From: Mactra quadrangularis | Taxonomy: Eukaryota > Mollusca > Bivalvia > Venerida > Mactridae | DNA: 64,000 nucleotides | Assembly (NCBI GenBank): GCA_025267735.1 | Contig: CM046301.1 | Location: 13,204,190-13,268,189 of the forward strand | Direction: 5' to 3' | Shown: in pieces, positions 14,001 to 24,121 of the stretch | Layout of the letters: the number at the start of each line of letters is the position of its first letter | Numbering within the stretch: position 1 is the stretch's first letter | The notes under the pieces: generated by a model | Databases searched by the model: none | What the model saw: the letters and a program-made list of their open reading frames with translations, nothing else | What the model was told of the DNA's origin: nothing | Translations under genes and position numbers: made by a program

Positions 14001-17000
14001 AGCAGAATAGGGCGACAATAAATCTGAATATCAATTGACCCAAACAGTGGGACAAGGGATTTTGATGAATATGCAACATTCCCGCTGAGTAAAATTATCA
14101 TCTAGTAATGGTTATGTTTATAAATGTATATGTTTTCGGTAAAGACATATGTCTCCTAGGTAAAGGACAAATTTGGTAATACATGTAAACCATGCTATAT
14201 TCTTAGTAAAAATACTATGTGACATGATATTTTTGCAATTGCTTAACTTAACGCGAAACGGCTGTAAAATCATCATTAATACTGAGTTACTTTTCTGTGT
14301 ACCGGTTTCGAATGTTTCACTATGAAGTAACGGTAATGTATTCATTGAGCTGAAAATGGAGCGTGACACTTAGTATTCATTCGTATTCATTCTGTTATTT
14401 TTTATAAATCTTTAAAGCGTTTTGTGACAATTTGTATAATTAATTTATGAATTATGCATATGAATGTGAAGTATACTTTTGAACATACTTTCAATATAAG
14501 AAGAGCGCTTTACAAATATGGTATATAATAATAATATTAATTTTGTAACATTACCTAAAGCCTTGCTTATATCAGTAATTCCAACATCTCCGATATTATT
14601 ACCAGATATATTGAGGTCCCTTAACGTTACATTTTCCTGAAAGAGAATATAACATTCGACTAAGTAGATGTAGATTGTTTTAAATGCCACAAAAATACGT
14701 ATTCTCTTAAAGGTATTCAGCAACTTATTCTGAAACTATCAAATTGATTGGAAACATTTTCTCATCAGAAAATCAATAATTTGATAATGACAATTTGAGT
14801 GCAAATTGACATACAAGTACAAATGATGGTGTTTCAAGTAGTAACAATCTGCCCCGTTTGTAACGGTATATACAATTTTAGTGCATTTTTGTGACTTTTA
14901 TTGAATATTTCTTGCATTCTATAGGTCAGTTAAGCTTAAAATATCAAGATTGAATTTTGACACTATTACAGACACTAAACGGTATTTTGAAAATATTGAA
15001 AAAAAAATAAACAAAATCAGTGCACTAGTACCTTCAAGTTATATTGTTTTTTGTTATAACATGTATTGCATTTTACATTTTTTTCGTTTTACAACATGAT
15101 ATCTATTTCTATATGAAACAATTTTTACGAGATAAAAAATTGTTTTTATGAAATTAAAATTCGTGTGAATTTACAACAAAACGAAATGCGTGTGTGTCGT
15201 AAAAAATGCCAAAAATAGTGGATAGTTTAAAATAAAATTACTTATACATTGTATTTTACGAGGTAAATAATTATATATTAGCGCTTTTATTGTATAAATG
15301 TAATTGTTTACCTCAATTATTGCAGCTAAATATTTCCCTCCTCTTTCACTGAGGTTGTTATCTACAAAAATAAAATTGTTTACAGTCTACGAAATTAGGA
15401 TAATTTTAAAAGTGGTTGACCGAACATGTTATTTTGGCAGCAAGCACTACATCTTATTTGTAGAACTTATTTCGTAGACTGTTTTGTTATAAAACATAAC
15501 GCAAAAATTACAGATACAGTAAAAACTCCCAAAACCGCTCCCCCGAAAACCGGAACCCTCTTTAAATGGAAAAATAGTCATATCAAAACAAATGGTATTC
15601 CTTAATAGTCTAATTGAATTGAAAAGAAATATAACTAATTAAGAGGTTAACTAGTTACTTTGTTAATTATGTGGTTATCTGCTAGCAGAAAGATGACAAC
15701 ATAATATTAACCATTAACTGGTCAATTCCGCATTTTTACGTGTCTGGATCCCTACTACATTGAGTGCAGAATAATGACGCAAAATGGTGATAATGATTTT
15801 CAGTCTCTGACAAGTACTGGCACTTGAGACATTATTTTAGGAAATATTATTTTATGAAATGCAATAGCGTGTTAAGGTGAAAAAAATGGCCATTTTTCAA
15901 CGTCATTTTGATTAACTATATTACATAGATTGAAACTGTTATAATTTACTACAGACCTGATATATCAAGTTTAGTCAGGAAACAATTACTAACAAGAGAT
16001 GAACGTAAATATTTGGCTCCCTGTGGTCCTAGATTGTTACCTCCTATATACTGAAAATATCAACAAAAACATTACAATAATAAAAGGTTTATATCAATTC
16101 TGAAGACGTAATTAGAGAAACAATATTGAAATTACGAACAGGGGAAGACGCTGTGATTCAGTGGTATAGACGCACACTGAGAGGCTGAGAGATCGAGAGG
16201 TTACAGGTTTGTATCATACCTTGGCACGACGGCAATACCACGTGACTATGACATCACAAATGCTAAGGTTTGAAGCAGAAAATAGTAAAAACCACCTCGA
16301 TTCATAGCTTTAAAGAGCTGTAAGTATTTCAATTCTTGTCAGATTTACATGATACATACTCGAGGCTAAGCAGAAAAGTTTAGTTCTGCAGTTCAATCCG
16401 TACCATTGGTGATGGCATGGCCACGTGGTATTGCTACCGTGTATGGGGCACTGCTAATTGTTGCTCAACCTTGAGCAAGAAATTTACTAACAGTTGTTCC
16501 ACTCCAACCACCTATAAGTGGGTACTGTGATGGGTCATCTGCTTCAAGTGGATTTCATTAAAGAGATCATGTCTTTCAAAGACGTTTCCCCTATACTTTT
16601 CTGTTGTAAATCAAACAGCTACTAGAGGTTATTAATACCCTAACAGTTGAATATGAAAAGGGGTCAAAGAACAAAATAATTATGTTACATTATGTCGACT
16701 AAACATGTATATGAAAGCAGTCTATAAAGCGCACGTAAATTGTAATTTTAAAGATATTGCAATAGGCAGGCACAGAGTCGGTCATAACATACTTGAAAGA
16801 CATATTCTCTGTAAGAAATGTTCATTTTACTTACCATTTCAGTCAAACTTTTATTTTCACGTAAACATTCAGTGAAATATTTCATACCCTTAGGGCCTAT
16901 ACCATTGTCTTCTATATTTAATGTATTCAAAGTTAAATGGTTCTGAAATTATCATAAAACATATACATTTTGTATCTACACTGAACAAAAGTTCTAACCG

Positions 17001-20000
17001 ATCACTTTTCAAATTTTGACTATTTCATAACGGGCCAATGGATCCTTATTAAATTTAGCAGAGGTTATTTTTGTGTCACTTTCTACCGATTTGTGGGAAA
17101 AAAATAATTTGATACGGTCCGATGCACTCAATCGGCACACAGGGTGTGGTTTACACATTTTGACACGAAATGTTCGTGTAGAGAGTGGTGATTATTAAAT
17201 TTCACTTTGCATAAATCCTTGTTAACTTTATAAGTGAAAAAACATAAAACATTGCACGAATGTCGATCCTGTCGGCGAGTCGTAACCTTTGTTCTTGGTC
17301 TTCGGCGTCAGTTAGAAACGATTTCGGTCCCTTGCTACATCGTCCAAAGTCGCGATCGTCGAGAAGACTCGATTAAAGTGTCATGCAACTTGAAATAGGG
17401 ATGAACACATTGAGAATAATAACATTATAGCATTTTTCTATTTCAACAATACTTTATTGATATTTTTTTAAAGATGTTTCCATGAACAGCCACTAACCTG
17501 TTTGATAGAGGCTCCAGCATTCAACATTCCATTGGCTACGCCACGATCCTGCATCGACATTCGTGCAATGTTTTATGTTTTTTCACTTATAAAGTTAACA
17601 AGGATTCATGCAAAGTGAAATTTAATACTCACCACTCTCTGCACGAACATTTCGTGTCAAAATGTGTAAACCCCACCCTGAGTGCCGATTGAGTGCATCG
17701 GACCGTATCAAATTATTTTTTTCCAGAAATCGGTAGAAAATGACACAAAAATCACCTCTGCAAAATTAAAAAAGGATCCATTGGCCCGTTATTAAATAAT
17801 TAAAATTGGAAAAGTGATCGGTTAGAACTTTTGTTCAGTGTATACTAGAAAAACTGACAAGTCAAATGACCGGAACTATATAATCTGCAAAGAACTTTAA
17901 TGTATTAGTTACATGTATAACGTTATATCCTAACAAAAGAACTAAATCGGAAACCTATTTCAGGTAATTTTTCTGTGATGTTTGACGAATTCTGGTCAAA
18001 TTAAAAGCAAAAGTACAATTGTAACAACGGTAAAAAGATACATCAGTTGTATGAAAGAAAATTCGTCTTCATCTAAAAACTTTTAATTGATATCTATTCA
18101 TGACACCATATTTCAAGCATTCTCGTTCCCAGGACAAGAATCTTGATAACCTCTGGCATAGGCGGATCTAGCGGGGGTCAGGGGGTTTGAACCCCGCCCC
18201 CCCAGAATTTCCAAAATGTACCTGTCCATTATTGTATTTCTTGTAAGTCATTTTTACGTAGCATGAAGCAATTTTCTCGGTGCTTAACATAGATTTAATA
18301 CTTATGTAGTTTTTTATTATTAATATGTTGGATTATTATGCAAAATGTGTATAATGTGGTTGTGGTTCGAAAGTTTGCCCTCCCCTAAAAAAAGTTCGCC
18401 CCCCCCCTAGAACAAATCTTGGATCTGCCCGTGTCTGGGTACGATAATGCATTTCACAGTAATCCATAATGTGTTGGTATTTTTAGTTGAACAATTCCTA
18501 CCTTTATAAAATTGGACACTGTAATAGAGTCAGGTTTACTGAGGTATCTATGTTTCATTTCCATATCATCGTCAAGACAGTGACGTAGAAAGTAACTATT
18601 CGGATTACTTCTGAATTTCCGACATTCTTGCTTATACTCTGGGAATGGACCATTGTTCAATATCTCCCGAGCTTTCTCATCAGATATCAAATGGAAACCT
18701 GTAAAAATAGTGCAATAGTACTGAGCCCCTAAAGTGACATTTTTGAAATACTTGTACTTTTTTAATTTTCACATTTATTTCGTTTTTACACGATATTATT
18801 TCGTTTGAACAAAATATTCTTCGTAAATCATAAACAAAATCATATCATATATGGAGAGTAAATGATGTTTTAGCTGTTAGAACGTGTTTCCTAATCGAGC
18901 TAAAACAAATTATTATAAAGATTAAATATACTTTAAAATAATCATTTTTATTATTTTAATAAAATATGCTCATCCGGTTTATTATTTGTCTTACTTAGAA
19001 TTTTCTATATTTTTTTACTCCTGTTTTCAAAATTTGTTTATTACGACAACCGGTTCACCTAAGCAGCTGAAAAATTCTGTTATCTACTTATCAAAAGCTG
19101 TATGAAATTTGACGTTAAAAATCATTAAAGTCATACAGAATGATTTACCATTTCATTTCTGCTATTGATTTATGACCTTTCGAATAAAAAACTTTATAAA
19201 ATGAGGTGAGAGTAAAGTTGTTCAGTTCAAAAGGTAAAATCTAGATCAATAAACTACCATTGTTTAGCTCATGGATGACTGTATGACAGATTGATTAAAA
19301 TGTATGAAATGGATGTCAGTTCACACAGCTTACAATCTCATTTGTTCAACATAATAGCGTGTCAACAGTTCATTTCTATGGAAGGTCTGGGATAAGTTTT
19401 TAGAAATGTCCATACGGGACATGAACATGATTTATAGTTTAATACTCCAGTTATTGGTCAATAGAGAATACTGTGAGTTTTGTTTATTCGCGGTATTTTT
19501 TTTTAAATTTTGGATCATGTAGATGTTCTGGCAACCGTAAATCGATACTTGTATTATAATAAGCGATGATAAATGAATGCATAATATTGTTAAATTTCAA
19601 TATCTAGAAATGTTTATATTGGTAATGAGCAAATCGATATGCTAATAAAGAGTAGACCTACTGATATTTCCATGGTAAATGGAACCGCTCATATTCAAAT
19701 CAAAGCGCTGATAGCGCTGTCGGACATGGTATTTTTAATGAGTTTAAAGCGGACTATTTCTATTGCAGTAGTAATTATCACTTTAATTGCGCATGCGCGG
19801 TCTAATGTAACCATCCCCGATAAATTGAAATGAATTCGGCTTCATTCCGCTTTTAAACATGGAGAAGCCCTATGTAATAATACATTTGCATTAAGTGTTT
19901 ACCTATCTGTGGATCCAGATCGGTATCGTAACCATCATCTTCGCTGTCAGATTTTTCCTCCCACCATTTCTTGTCAACACCAAAGTATTTAGCCATAGTT

Positions 20001-20623
20001 CCTTTAAACTTCCCTTCTTTCAGTAAATGTTCCTTGGCGTTATTGTAACATTCTTGAGAGATCGCTGGAGGGTCCCAACTTTCAAGTCTGTTTTCTTTAA
20101 TACTTTTAGCAGACGAACGTTTTCGTCTATAGGCAAATGACGTATCACTGCTAGGAATGCTGGACTTCCGGTTAGTTATTGACGAGTACGGAATATCCGT
20201 ATACGATTTCACGGGATAGGGGTTAATCTTTCTCGATTTGTCTTGAACAAATGGTATAGTGTGATCCCGTATGGTACGCTGGGGGTCGGGTTTTAGACTG
20301 TCCTTATTACTTTTCGAAGTTCTCGGCAATGCTGCCGATTTTGACGGACCTAATACCGGATCCTGACGTCGGCGGTCCGAGCTTTTACTCCCTCCATTAT
20401 AAGAGCTGTAACCACCGTGGGAACGGCCGGAAATAGTCGAAGTCCTATCCGTGGTTTTAGCCCTAACCGAGGTATCACTATTATACTCATTTTTATCAAT
20501 CTTTTTAGAAGGATCGTCTGTATACCCCGTCATATAGTCACTACCAGGAGTGTCATATCTAAGATTAATCGGTGGTAGACACGGAGTACTCTCCCTTGAA
20601 CTTAGTCCATCGAAATCGGTCAT
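5041..20623 (-). CDS. LRRC74-like leucine-rich repeat protein
   Basis: Thirteen coding exons (minus strand): 19903-20623, 18502-18698, 16835-16942, 15957-16050, 15312-15361, 14555-14636, 9520-9605, 8526-8720, 7868-7960, 6973-7126, 6383-6483, 5577-5662, 5041-5197. They total 2124 nt (707 aa), all phases agree, and all introns are GT-AG. Residues 1-240 are a Ser/Arg/Asp-rich, probably disordered leader. Residues 241-282 (ECRKF...NSYFLRH) match the pre-LRR segment of LRRC74A/B. From about residue 283 a strict 28-residue LRR of ribonuclease-inhibitor type runs for roughly ten repeats (LNTLNIEDNGIG, LTKLDISDNNL, LRDLNISGNNIG, LKVLDVSWNNI). An acidic patch (DYEDDEEDD, ~600-615) and a basic helical tail (REAAERKAAQQSKRR) follow. 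The 28-residue period is unbroken only if exon 2 joins the 16835-16942 exon directly. The molecular role is unknown; such LRRs bind proteins. It is longer than human LRRC74A/B, mainly through the N-terminal leader. A likely 5'UTR acceptor (TTTTCAG, 20629-20635) sits just before the ATG. Confidence 0.9.
5421..5492. repeat. Short hairpin repeat, copy 1
   Basis: Left arm ATACCCAGAGGCTGTCAAGA, right arm AATCTTGATAACCTCTGGGC followed by ATGAGAATG. The two arms are near-perfect reverse complements around a short spacer. It lies in intron 12 of the LRR gene. Member of a nine-copy family in this window. Confidence 0.8.
6215..6378 (-). mobile_element. tRNA-derived SINE (family 2)
   Basis: Read on the minus strand: a tRNA-like head (AGAGCAGTGGCCTAG...), then CTTAAGCAAGAAATTTACCT and a block ending in GTGAATGGGTACTGTAAGAG. 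The same block recurs at 29230-29408 and 16440-16550. The conserved central block is reminiscent of Deu/V-type SINEs. It lies in intron 11 of the LRR gene, just beyond its donor site. Confidence 0.6.
7361..7413 (-). pseudogene. tRNA-Asp(GTC) 5' fragment
   Basis: The minus strand reads TCCTCGATAGTATAGTGGTA, then AGTATCCCCGCCTGTCACGC, then GGGAGACCGGGG. This is an almost perfect eukaryotic tRNA-Asp from its first base through the D arm, anticodon arm (anticodon GTC at 7378-7380) and variable loop. It stops at the start of the T arm: the T loop with its B box and the 3' acceptor strand are missing and AT-rich sequence follows. Without a B box and a paired acceptor stem it cannot be a functional gene. 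It lies in intron 9 of the LRR gene. Confidence 0.85.
7630..7692. repeat. Short hairpin repeat, copy 2
   Basis: Arms AGAAGTTATCAAGATTCTCG and AAGAATCTTAATAACCTCTG around GATC. The outer arm is partly decayed on the left (CTAGAACCAG instead of CGTACCCAG). Intron 9 of the LRR gene. Confidence 0.75.
8033..8162. mobile_element. CATTAACCCC-ended MITE, copy 1
   Basis: Left end CATACATTAACCCCGCTGAT followed by TTAAAT; right end ATTTAAATCAGTGGTTAAT. About 130 bp with inverted ends and no coding capacity. Related copies at 45113-45232 and 50408-50542, fragments at about 31865-31905 and 55330-55350. Intron 8 of the LRR gene. Confidence 0.65.
9898..14265. mobile_element. 4.4-kb TIR element with GGTAACGTAATTCAC motifs
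   Basis: Bounded by 29-bp perfect terminal inverted repeats: ACAGCCGTTTCGCGTTAAGT continuing TAAGCAATT at 9898, and the reverse complement ending at 14265. A weaker inverted match (TGTCACAT) continues inward. Inside are about ten copies of GGTAACGTAATTCAC in both orientations: 10088-10101(-), 10467-10481(+), 10824-10838(+), 12013-12027(-), 12033-12047(-), 12362-12376(+), 12378-12391(+), 12535-12549(+, partial), 13858-13872(+), and a diverged copy near 14328. No transposase frame was found, so it is non-autonomous. A target-site duplication is not obvious (CTAA against AAAA). It fills intron 6 of the LRR gene and holds a LINE fragment. Confidence 0.75.
12550..13692 (+). pseudogene. 5'-truncated non-LTR retrotransposon (3' end of pol)
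   Basis: An open frame (12559-13494, about 311 codons, no ATG needed) encodes the C-terminal region of a LINE reverse transcriptase polyprotein. It contains PIALYGSELW, then LERFHRLCAKHVQHLPARTR, then SLIGWLPLMAEVNKR, and ends with a CCHC-type motif (CTLCHLPITDMQRHLVAEC) typical of the post-RT region of I/Nimb-like and related LINEs. The RT catalytic core is absent. The 3'UTR ends in AAATAAAGAG with an AT microsatellite at about 13680-13695. The 5' break falls directly after a GTAACGTAATTCATT motif of the surrounding TIR element, so the LINE inserted into that element. The frame has no stops, which suggests a fairly young insertion. Confidence 0.8.
15517..15580 (+). mobile_element. Possible pogo/Tigger-like terminus
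   Basis: TACAGTAAAAACTCCCAAAA followed by CCGCTCCCCCGAAAACCGGA resembles the CAGTNNAACCTC-type end seen at 21667. The other end was not found, so this is a weak fragment call. Intron 4 of the LRR gene. Confidence 0.3.
16148..16555 (+). mobile_element. tRNA-derived SINE (family 2), plus strand
   Basis: A tRNA-like head with TTCAGTGGTATAGACGCAC and a B-box-like GGTTACAGGTTTGTATC at about 16198-16214, then a long body ending in the family-2 block: CTTGAGCAAGAAATTTACTA and GTTGTTCCACTCCAACCACC, followed by GTGGGTACTGTGA. The same block occurs in reverse at 6215 and 29230. The middle carries extra sequence, so it may be a composite. Intron 3 of the LRR gene. Confidence 0.55.
16979..17840 (-). mobile_element. 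Long-TIR Tc1-like element with transposase remnant
   Basis: Two inverted arms of about 289 bp (16979-17267 and 17553-17840), roughly 93% identical by eye, begin CACTGAACAAAAGTTCTAAC and are flanked on both sides by TA, the Tc1/mariner target duplication. The 285-bp interior, on the minus strand, encodes a degenerate Tc1-type N-terminus. A first helix-turn-helix-like piece reads MSMQDRGVANGMLNAGASIK, runs to a stop near 17461, and is followed after a gap by FLTDAEDQEQRLRLADRIDI. The DDE catalytic domain is missing. Non-autonomous, in intron 2 of the LRR gene. Confidence 0.75.
18118..18160. repeat. Short hairpin repeat, copy 3 (truncated)
   Basis: CATTCTCGTTCCCAGGACAA followed by GAATCTTGATAACCTCTGGC. 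Both ends of the family are present, but much of the left arm and the centre are deleted. Directly abuts the MITE at 18163. Confidence 0.65.
18163..18430 (-). mobile_element. G/C-run MITE, copy 2
   Basis: Reverse-oriented copy: starts CGGATCTAGCGGGGGTCAGG, has the shared core (CCAAAATGTACCTGTCCATT, AGCAATTTTCTCGGTGCTTA) and ends CTAGAACAAATCTTGGATCT then GCCC. Best-preserved termini of the four copies. Intron 2 of the LRR gene. Confidence 0.65.
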
Positions 20624-20950
20624 TGTGGCTGAAAAGATAGAAAATATTCACTATTATGTGTGTGCCAAAATACGTGGACATAGCTTCGGCGTTCATAGAT
20701 GAATAATTATGTATTTTTCTTCAAGAAATTAGGGCTTTATTCTGTTTCTAATATAAAAAGGCATATTGGTCAATTATCTTCCTTGATAAAGATTTGGTAA
20801 GAAGGTTCTATCAGTTGGAATCATTGGATTTTATCATTTTATATTTATGTGAGGAAATATCATACATGAAATATATAATTAGATGCTTAAAGTACATGTA
20901 CATGTCTTGTTTATTTAGATATAGACCAACGTTAATTTATTTATCTATTT

Positions 20951-21230
20951 TGTTGGGTTGAAAGCCGTGGCAACATACTGTTTAGGCCATATATCGGCGT
21001 CCAGCGCATTGAACCTAGCTTCCCTGGACCATTGTCTATAACCAGCACTCACCTACCCTTTCAGAAGGCCAGAAACTTCCCCATTTACCTTATTAGTGGA
21101 GAAAATTGACATAATTGTCAATTTTTCATGGAAGGATATAGCCTCCCCGGATGGGATTCGAACCCGTACCCCCTCGGGACACTAGATTCGAAATCCAGGT
21201 GCGCTACCAACTGCGCTACCGACCCGGGTT
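20951..21230 (-). mobile_element. tRNA-derived SINE (family 1), copy a
   Basis: Read on the minus strand the element starts CCGGGTCGGTAGCGCAGTTG, with an A box (TAGCGCAGTTGG, 21207-21218) and B box (GGTTCGAATCC, 21154-21164), then a ~190-bp body ending in a GGTTTCAACCCAAC-like tail near 20951. Copies with the same head and body lie at 31040-31349 and 51922-52199, with degraded ones at 27461, 28480, 36520 and 61915. The head has the layout of a full tRNA, but the stems do not pair well and the body is repeated, so this is a SINE. Confidence 0.8.
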
Positions 21231-21666
21231 ACCAGCATACAGCAACACAGTTAGTTTTCTCTCAATCAATACTTTGCTTGAACTTCAGTCGATAACTAAC
21301 AGCTATGACAATGGACTTGGAACCCTTTAAATAACAAGGAAGATCAGCGGTGATATCCCAGTACAGTGTATTTTATGTAAAGTCTGTTTACCAAGAGAAT
21401 TGAATCCAATAACATCTTATACATTTGATATATTTAATATATAATCTTCGTTAATAATGCAACCGTTCCTGGTGATCTGTTGCTGAGTCAAGTAAGAGTA
21501 ACTTCATATCAGAAACACCTGAACGCCGGTTCTTTTTGTCTAGCATGTATTTCTTTGATGACTAATTATTTATTTTATGCATACAAAATTTCACAAGTAC
21601 ATAGAACCAGTGTGATTATATCGAGCTTGAAAGTTTTACTATTTGTATAAGTTTTGCAATCGAGTG

Positions 21667-21850
21667 CAGTAAAACCTCAAAAATTCGCAACATCCTTTAG
21701 ACCGTACAAAAAGTTCGGTTTTTGAAGTTTTCGGAATTGTTAGGATCCGGACTTCCGTGGTTTTAGACAAGTTATATCAACGAGGAAATTCGTGACTACG
21801 AGATTTGTTTGGTATTGAAAGGATTTTGGTTTTCTAGATAAGGTTCTACA
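21667..21850. mobile_element. pogo/Tigger-like MITE
   Basis: Left end GCAGTAAAACCTCAAAAATT; right end GATAAGGTTCTACAGTAACT, whose reverse complement begins ACTGTAGAACCTTATC. The CAGTNNAACCT terminus is characteristic of pogo/Tigger-type Tc1-mariner relatives. About 180 bp, no coding sequence. Intergenic between the LRR gene and legumain. Confidence 0.55.
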
Positions 21851-22030
21851 GTAACTGTATTTGCAAAAAAATCGAATTTTGTGACAATTGACAATATTAA
21901 TGGATTATACTTCATATCAAGTATCCCACTTTCAGAAGACAATATGACGTATCATTATAAACCTAGTAATTAAGTGTGTCAACAATACAGTTGCTACCAT
22001 TACGGATATTGGATAGTTTTCCCTTTATTT

Positions 22031-22054
22031 ACCGCCGGCCTGAAGGCCGGTGGT
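22031..22054. repeat. GC-rich perfect hairpin
   Basis: ACCGCCGGCCTGAAGGCCGG then TGGT: an 11-bp stem (one G:T wobble position) around a two-base loop, in otherwise AT-rich DNA. It may mark the end of an unrecognised element. No gene is nearby. Confidence 0.6.
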
Positions 22055-22684
22055 ATATTGGAGTTGTCAGAATCTGATGACCATGGTAGGAGCAGTTCAT
22101 GATTTCTTTTACTGGCGTCCTCCTTTTTTATTTACTAATGTTGACAGTGCTAAATTATATTAATTTTCAGTTTTATAGTACTGCAATGAAATTTTGTGCT
22201 TTTTGGGGGCATTTTAAAGAATATTTTATCCTTAATTTATATTTAAGACATTGTAAAATATCTGCTCCCCTAAATTGAGGTTCAGGCTAAAAAACACACA
22301 CCGTACGTATTTCACGCACGTCTCCGTGAACAGATTTGTTACAGACTCGCGTTTATCGTATACGAAGCGCTAAATTCATGATGAAAAAGTTAATTATTAG
22401 TTTTGTACTGTCTGTAGTAAGTTTGATACTGTCTCTGCATGCTGAACTTTTCATCTGTTACTGTATAATAACTGTCAAACTCACTTTCTCATTGAGGTCA
22501 CCATTAAGTCAAAATATGTTCCAAAAAAACGACAGGACAAGAAGTATTAGATTACTGAATTGTTAAATCTGGTGTGGTTTTTTGTTACATTTTATTTATT
22601 ATGTAGAGCATTTATATATCATGTTTAAAAGGAGTTTCTCCAAGAAATTACTAATTATCTTCTCTTCTAAACCCTGCAGCGTGT

Positions 22685-22842
22685 TCAGTAACGACTGTTA
22701 GCGAACGTAATGGATACAGGACAACTCAACCCGAAGACAACTCAACCCGTGCATAACTCAACTCAAAGTTGGGACAACTCAACCCGTTAATAGTGGATTG
22801 AGTTGGCTCGGGTTGAGTTGTCTTCGGGCTGAGTTGTTCCTT
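22685..22842. mobile_element. ACAACTCAACCC hairpin MITE, copy 1
   Basis: Begins CAGTAACGACTGTTAGCGAA; then ACAACTCAACCCG is repeated three times on the plus strand and its reverse complement GGTTGAGTTGT twice near the right end, giving a fold-back of about 40-bp arms. Second copy at 38771-38932. No coding capacity. Confidence 0.7.
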
Positions 22843-22849
22843 ATATATC

Positions 22850-24058
22850 TTTGTTTTCTCTTTTGTGTATGTACACATAATGTTATCACTATCCGGCGGT
22901 ATTTAATGCTTTGCATTAATCTTTTATTGTCATAAATTAGGAAGCACAGAAGTACCGTATCCTACAACTCAATCGTTTGGAACTCCTCGACGATTTTCTG
23001 CGCAAATATCTTCGTAAAACATCGCTGTGGAGTTCCAAATGTAAATTAATGCGTACGAGTGATTTCGAGTGAGTGCTTCGATACTAAATCTTTGCCCGGC
23101 TGTTCCATAAAAAAATATTAATGCAGATTAACAATCGATGAGGGTTGTAATTCTTTGTTTATTTGGTGTTTTTTTGGAATCATGTGCAACTGTGTGAAAT
23201 AAACTGCATAGACATAATTTATAACATCTGTAATTTGTGTTCATTAAACTAGAAAATGAGGCCAATGAAGATTTATATATTTTAAAATTTATGCAGTATA
23301 TGATATTAGTTTTATACACTGGAAACCAAAAGAAATACTTGAGAACTTCATTGCTTGATCTGTACAAGTCCCACAAATGCTTGTCTTCCAAGGCAATAAA
23401 ATCCCATTTTTATGTAGATATCCACTTAAGACAACCCATAAAATATGTTTACTACATGTCGTGGTGAATTTAATTGGCGCACTTGTTAAGCTAACGTTTG
23501 TTTAGTGGCGTAATACTGGATTACTTGGGGGCAATTAAATCATAAATTATTGAAATACTCCGATTTGAAAATATTTAAGACAAATATGTTTAGAGGTGGA
23601 TTTTGAATAAAGATTAAGTTATGTAAGACATATACTACTTATGCCTCAAACACCCATATCTAAAATGATTTCTCGACCATTTTGATCATCAAGTACACTT
23701 TTGTATGGTATACTTACACCAACTTTTTCAAATTTATTTCATTTCATTTGTACATTGTACTTGCGTTTAAAAGTAAGTATTATAGTAAAGGTCTGTCATA
23801 AGGATCACTTTGCCCATTAAAAATTCTGCAATGTTTTGTCGATTCTTTAGATCCAAATGCTAAAATTGAGAAGAAATACATCCCTATACATGTATTAAGA
23901 CCATTGATTCTGATGGTTCTACTTGTGGAACTTTACTGTACTTCTGTTTAAGAATAAGGAATCTGCTTTTCTTAACCAACAACAATTTCTGCTGACCAAC
24001 TAAATTATAAGTATTCGGTTACATGTAAGGAATCAGTGATAAGAGTCGAACCAACGCT
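22850..24058. other. Intergenic, nothing recognised
   Basis: AT-rich spacer 3' of legumain and 5' of the LRR gene. No domain-bearing frames; the open frames of 70-90 codons here are unremarkable. Confidence 0.5.
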
Positions 24059-24121
24059 CATTCTCGTACCCAGAGGTTATCAAGATTCTCGATCTATTTT
24101 GATAGCCTCTGGGTACGAGAA
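24059..24121. repeat. Short hairpin repeat, copy 4
   Basis: The cleanest copy: CATTCTCGTACCCAGAGGTT and ATCAAGATTCTCGATC on the left; TTTTGATAGCCTCTGGGTAC and GAGAA on the right. The outer 18 bp of the two arms are perfectly complementary. Intergenic. Confidence 0.85.

Noticed and set aside
17498..17548. Thought to be an LRR-gene exon because splice-like ends, length and phase fit
   Set aside because: It lies inside a TA-flanked Tc1-like element and reads like a transposase N-terminus. Leaving it out restores an exact 28-residue LRR spacing between exons 18502-18698 and 16835-16942.
21143..21230. Possible true tRNA gene on the minus strand
   Set aside because: Good A and B boxes, but the same head with a long shared body occurs at 31040 and 51922, so it is a SINE head.
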